This document shows, piece by piece, positions 5,072 to 7,863 of a DNA stretch of 7,863 bases. The DNA lies in NCBI GenBank assembly GCA_001916715.1, contig MNSZ01000072.1, forward strand, positions 11,114 through 18,976. Reading direction: 5' to 3'. How positions within the stretch are numbered: the stretch's first letter is position 1; each line of letters starts with the position of its first letter. The notes beneath the pieces are model-generated. The model searched no databases and was not told where the DNA came from. It was given only the letters and a program-made list of their open reading frames with translations. Both the position numbers and the translations under genes were made by a program. This stretch comes from Firmicutes bacterium CAG:24053_14. Lineage in GTDB: Bacteria; Bacillota; Clostridia; Oscillospirales; Oscillospiraceae.

Positions 5072-6286
5072 TTACATCATCTCGCGCTTGCGCTTTTGTT
5101 TTTTCCAGATGATGATGGCGATGTAGACTGCGAGGAAGACTAAGATGATGGCGATGAGAACCGCGGATTGGCCGGGGCCGCCCATTTTGACCTCTGCCCA
5201 GAGCGTATCGAGCAGATTGCTCGTCTCGCTCGGGAGATTGACGAAAACCTCCGTGCGGTCGAGCACATCCTGATCCGGGTAGTAGATGGGATTTGCGACG
5301 GCGTCGGGATCAAGATAGTCTTTCGCGGCGGTCTCCGGGGTGGCGTAGCCGACGAAATCCATGTTCGCACCGGCGATTTCGGGGTCGCACATGAAGTTGA
5401 TGTACAGTTCGGCTTCTTTTTTGTGTTCGGCCGTTGCCGGAATACACATGGCATCGACAAAGTAGTTCGTGCCCTCTTCCGGGACGATGAACTTGATGTT
5501 TTCGTTGTTTTCAACAAGCGTGCCGGCATCGCCGGAATAGTACGGTGCAAGCCACGCTTCGCCGCTTTCCATTTTGTCGAAGATCTGATCCATGACGTAC
5601 GCCTGTACGAGGGGTTTCTGCTCCTTTAAAAGCATAGCCGCCTGCTCCCACTCGCTTTCGTCGGTGGAATTGAGGGAGAAGCCGAGGCGCTCCTGCGCGA
5701 TGGCGAACGCGTCGCGCGGGTTATCGAACATCAAAATCTTGCCGCTGTACTGCTCGTCCCACAAAATAGACCAGCTGGTGACGGGCTCGGTGACATAATC
5801 GGTATTATAGAACAGGCCGACGGTGCCCCATGTGTACGGCACGGAGAATTTGTTTTCGGGGTCGTAATCGGGGTTTCGGAACTGCTCGTCGATGTACTCG
5901 AAATTCGGAATGTTGCTGAAATCCAGCTCCGCGAGCATGTTCTCGTTCATGAGCTTTGAGATCATGTAATCGGACGGGACAATGACATCGTAGCTTGCGC
6001 CGCCGCCTGCGAGTTTGGAGTACAGCGACTCGTTGCTGTCGAACGTGGTGTAGTTGACCTCGATGCCGGTGCGACGGGTGAACTCGGCATTGACATCCAG
6101 CGAGCCCTCGGTGCCGTTTGAAATATACTCGCCCCAGTTGTAGACATTGATGGTCACACCGGTGGGCTCTGCGGTGGGGTATTCTTCGGAAAAATCCCAG
6201 TCGTCGGCTTCATCGGCAAAGACGGGCACGACTGCGGTGCAGAGCACCAGAAGCGCAAAAAAGACGGCAAAAAATCTCTTTTTCAT
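5072..6286 (-). CDS. potD: Spermidine/putrescine-binding protein PotD with C-terminal membrane anchor
   Basis: Extracytoplasmic receptor that captures polyamines and delivers them to PotB/PotC. The 404-residue protein has a Sec-type signal peptide (residues 1-24, MKKRFFAVFF onward, likely cut after VFA). The binding domain follows: NVYNWGEYI at 47-55, VPSDYMIS at 103-110, DNPRDAF at 188-194, YYSGDA at 249-254 and GTNYFVDAMCIP at 272-283. These align with PotD ligand segments from memory; F276 appears where E. coli PotD has a tryptophan. The only cysteine near the signal (C16, in LVLC) does not form a lipobox. Instead, residues about 373-393 are a hydrophobic helix followed by a basic WKKQKRKR tail, so the protein is probably anchored by its C-terminus. 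The ATG overlaps the potC stop by 1 nt (TGATG), preceded by a GGGAG-type site. It is the last gene of the operon. Confidence 0.93.
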   Translation of the reverse strand: MKKRFFAVFFALLVLCTAVVPVFADEADDWDFSEEYPTAEPTGVTINVYNWGEYISNGTEGSLDVNAEFTRRTGIEVNYTTFDSNESLYSKLAGGGASYDVIVPSDYMISKLMNENMLAELDFSNIPNFEYIDEQFRNPDYDPENKFSVPYTWGTVGLFYNTDYVTEPVTSWSILWDEQYSGKILMFDNPRDAFAIAQERLGFSLNSTDESEWEQAAMLLKEQKPLVQAYVMDQIFDKMESGEAWLAPYYSGDAGTLVENNENIKFIVPEEGTNYFVDAMCIPATAEHKKEAELYINFMCDPEIAGANMDFVGYATPETAAKDYLDPDAVANPIYYPDQDVLDRTEVFVNLPSETSNLLDTLWAEVKMGGPGQSAVLIAIILVFLAVYIAIIIWKKQKRKREMM

Positions 6287-7101
6287 CAGGCACGCTCCCT
6301 TTCTGCCTTTTTGGCACGACGCTCTTCACGTCCCTGGCGGACATTGATGATGATGAGCAAGAGCATGATGCACACAAAGAGCACGGTGGAAAGCGCGTTA
6401 ATCTCCGGAGAGATGCGCTTTCTCGTCATGGAATAAATGTAGATGGGCAGCGTCTGCGTGGTGCCGCTTGTGAAGTAGCTGATGACGAAATCATCGATGG
6501 AGAGCGTGAACGCCATGATCATGCCAGTGACGATGCCGGGCATGATCTCCGGCAGCACGACTTTAAAGAACGCGCGTACCGGCGGGCAGCCGAGATCCTG
6601 CGCGGCCTCGAAGAGGTTCGGGTTCATCTGGCGCAGCTTCGGCAGAACGGACAGGATGACATACGGCAGACAGAACGTGATGTGCGCGATGATGAGCGAC
6701 GCCATGCCGAGGCTTTTGCCACCGAACAGGCTGACTGCCGCGACGAACAGAAGCATCATGGAAACACCGGTGACGATTTCCGGGTTGACCATGGGAAAAT
6801 TGGTGATGTTCATCATGACCTTTTTCGGCATACGCTTCATGCGGTTGATACCGACCGCCGCCATGGTGCCGAGTACAGTAGAAGCGAACGCGGAAACGAC
6901 GGCGATGATCAATGTATTGAGCAGCGCCTCCAGAATATAGCGATCCTCAAACAGGCGCTGATACCAGCGCAGTGTAAAGCCGGAAAACTGGGTGCGGCTT
7001 GCGGTATCCGTATCGTTGAACGAGAAGATGATGAGCACGATGATGGGCGCGTAAAGAAAGATGAAGATGAGCGCCGTGTAGACTTTGGAAGCCGTTTTCA
7101 C
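6286..7101 (-). CDS. potC: Spermidine/putrescine ABC transporter permease PotC
   Basis: One of two membrane subunits forming the polyamine translocation path; it pairs with PotB and docks the ATPase PotA. The 271-residue protein has about six hydrophobic segments (around 9-28, 58-85, 106-126, 132-153, 188-208 and 237-255). The conserved EAA loop spans about 165-190 (EAAQDLGCPPVRAFF, then LPEIMPGI) and contacts the ATPase. The C-terminus is a basic, charged tail (REERRAKKAERERA). The start is GTG at 7099-7101; a strong GGAGGAGG (7111-7118) stands 9 nt before it and no other nearby start codon exists in frame. It overlaps potB by 4 nt (GTGA) and potD by 1 nt, so the three are almost certainly co-translated. 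Length is normal for PotC. Confidence 0.95.
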   Translation of the reverse strand: MKTASKVYTALIFIFLYAPIIVLIIFSFNDTDTASRTQFSGFTLRWYQRLFEDRYILEALLNTLIIAVVSAFASTVLGTMAAVGINRMKRMPKKVMMNITNFPMVNPEIVTGVSMMLLFVAAVSLFGGKSLGMASLIIAHITFCLPYVILSVLPKLRQMNPNLFEAAQDLGCPPVRAFFKVVLPEIMPGIVTGMIMAFTLSIDDFVISYFTSGTTQTLPIYIYSMTRKRISPEINALSTVLFVCIMLLLIIINVRQGREERRAKKAERERA

Positions 7102-7863
7102 AGAATCATACCTCCTCCCACATTTTCACCGTCGTCGAACTGGTTCATGATGCCCATGCAGATGAGAATGATGACCATGAGGACAAGTGAAATGGCAGAG
7201 CCGAGGTTCGGGTTATACGCCGAGCCGAGGAACTGCATATCGATGAGATCGCCGATGAGCAGGTTTCCGCCGCCGCCGAGCATTTTAGAGATAATAAATG
7301 TGGAAACAGCGGGCACGAACACCATGGTAACGCCGGAAATGACACCGGGCATGCTCATGGGCAGGACAACTTTAAGGAAGACATTGCGGTTGTTTGCACC
7401 GAGATCCTGCGCAGCTTCGATGACACTGTTGTCGATTTTGGTGAGCACAGAGTAAATGGGCAGGATCATGTACGGGATGTAGTTATACACCATGCCGAGG
7501 ACGACTGCGCCCGCGGTGTTGATCATGTGGATGCGCGGCAGACCGACGGCGGCGAGCATATTGTTGATGAGGCCGTTATCCTCAAGGAGGGACATCCATG
7601 CGTAGGTGCGCAGCAGGAAGTTCATCCACATGGGCAGCATGATGAGCAAAATGAGGAAGCTCTGGCGGTTCGGCGCCGCTTTGGCGATGATATACGCGAG
7701 CGGGTAGCCGAGCAGAAGCGAAATAAACGTTGCGAGGGCGCCGAGCCAGATGGAACGCAGGAAGACGTTGGAATACTGGCCGACGCGCGCGATGTTATCT
7801 AACGTAAAAGCGCCGCTTTTATCGGTGAAGGCGAAGAATGCCACAAGACCCATGGGCACGATG
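7098..7863 (-). CDS. potB: Spermidine/putrescine ABC transporter permease PotB (5' end cut by window edge)
   Basis: Second membrane subunit of the polyamine importer. About 255 residues are visible. The visible beginning (VPMGLVAFFAFTD) lies inside the expected first membrane helix, so roughly 20-25 residues, including the true start, lie beyond base 7863. The GTG at 7857-7859 should not be taken as the start. Counting from that GTG, hydrophobic segments fall around 34-60, 66-90, 114-140, 171-191 and 221-240. The EAA loop (EAAQDLGANNRNVFLKVVLP) is at about 148-167. The periplasmic loop after the first helix (KSGAFTLDNIARVGQYSNVF) is typical of PotB. The stop overlaps the potC start by 4 nt. 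By family convention the ATPase gene potA should lie just upstream, outside the window. Confidence 0.93.
   Translation of the reverse strand, partial: IVPMGLVAFFAFTDKSGAFTLDNIARVGQYSNVFLRSIWLGALATFISLLLGYPLAYIIAKAAPNRQSFLILLIMLPMWMNFLLRTYAWMSLLEDNGLINNMLAAVGLPRIHMINTAGAVVLGMVYNYIPYMILPIYSVLTKIDNSVIEAAQDLGANNRNVFLKVVLPMSMPGVISGVTMVFVPAVSTFIISKMLGGGGNLLIGDLIDMQFLGSAYNPNLGSAISLVLMVIILICMGIMNQFDDGENVGGGMIL
7111..7118 (-). promoter_or_regulatory. Shine-Dalgarno site for potC, supporting its GTG start
   Basis: On the minus strand this reads GGAGGAGG, within the last codons of potB and 9 nt before the GTG at 7099-7101. It is a very strong site, consistent with independent initiation at potC on top of coupling through the GTGA overlap. 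Confidence 0.65.

Noticed and set aside
5168..5629. Plus-strand open reading frame opposite potD, and similar plus-strand frames opposite potB and potC
   Set aside because: These are shadows of well-supported minus-strand transport genes; their translations are low in recognisable motifs and lack convincing starts.

Overview
The window looks like a chromosomal segment of a moderately GC-rich member of the Bacillota, probably class Clostridia (Oscillospiraceae-like). This rests on the protein families (MsmK-type ATPase, a PF06541 membrane protein, DUF4830- and DUF4867-like proteins), the strong Shine-Dalgarno sites and the tight, overlapping gene packing. The lineage is inferred from family distribution and was not tested. 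Every gene I can support lies on the minus strand, so the transcription units read from high to low coordinates. I see no rRNA, tRNA, CRISPR array, transposase or phage gene.

Right part (5072-7863): the 3' part of a polyamine ABC importer operon, potB-potC-potD. PotB runs off the right edge. The genes overlap by 4 nt (potB/potC) and 1 nt (potC/potD), and a strong intrinsic terminator follows potD at 5014-5046. PotB and PotC are the two membrane permeases and PotD is the external binding protein. The ATPase PotA is not in the window and would be expected upstream of potB. PotD has no lipobox; instead it carries a C-terminal transmembrane anchor.

Middle (4764-5071): a 308-bp non-coding stretch. 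It holds the potD terminator, a perfect 10-bp hairpin (4948-4973), a cluster of three back-to-back palindromes (4843-4902) and a near-consensus sigma-A promoter (4803-4831) that drives the next gene, a small cupin-like DUF4867 protein (4152-4763). That gene ends in a 14-bp-stem terminator (4087-4120).

Left-centre (1288-4048): a four-gene, apparently co-transcribed set. It encodes a PF06541 membrane protein with a long charged C-terminal helix, a short Sfp-type 4'-phosphopantetheinyl transferase, a membrane-anchored DUF4830 protein and the 16S rRNA pseudouridine synthase RsuA. Two junctions overlap (TGATG and ATGA), pointing to translational coupling.

Left edge (1-1097): a nearly complete MsmK/UgpC-type sugar-importer ATPase without any permease next to it. 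It has its own extended -10 promoter, a strong ribosome binding site and a markedly different codon preference, consistent with high expression and with a shared ATPase serving several sugar importers. Nothing here amounts to a clearly new system; the most unusual items are the membrane-anchored PotD and the palindrome-rich intergenic region.
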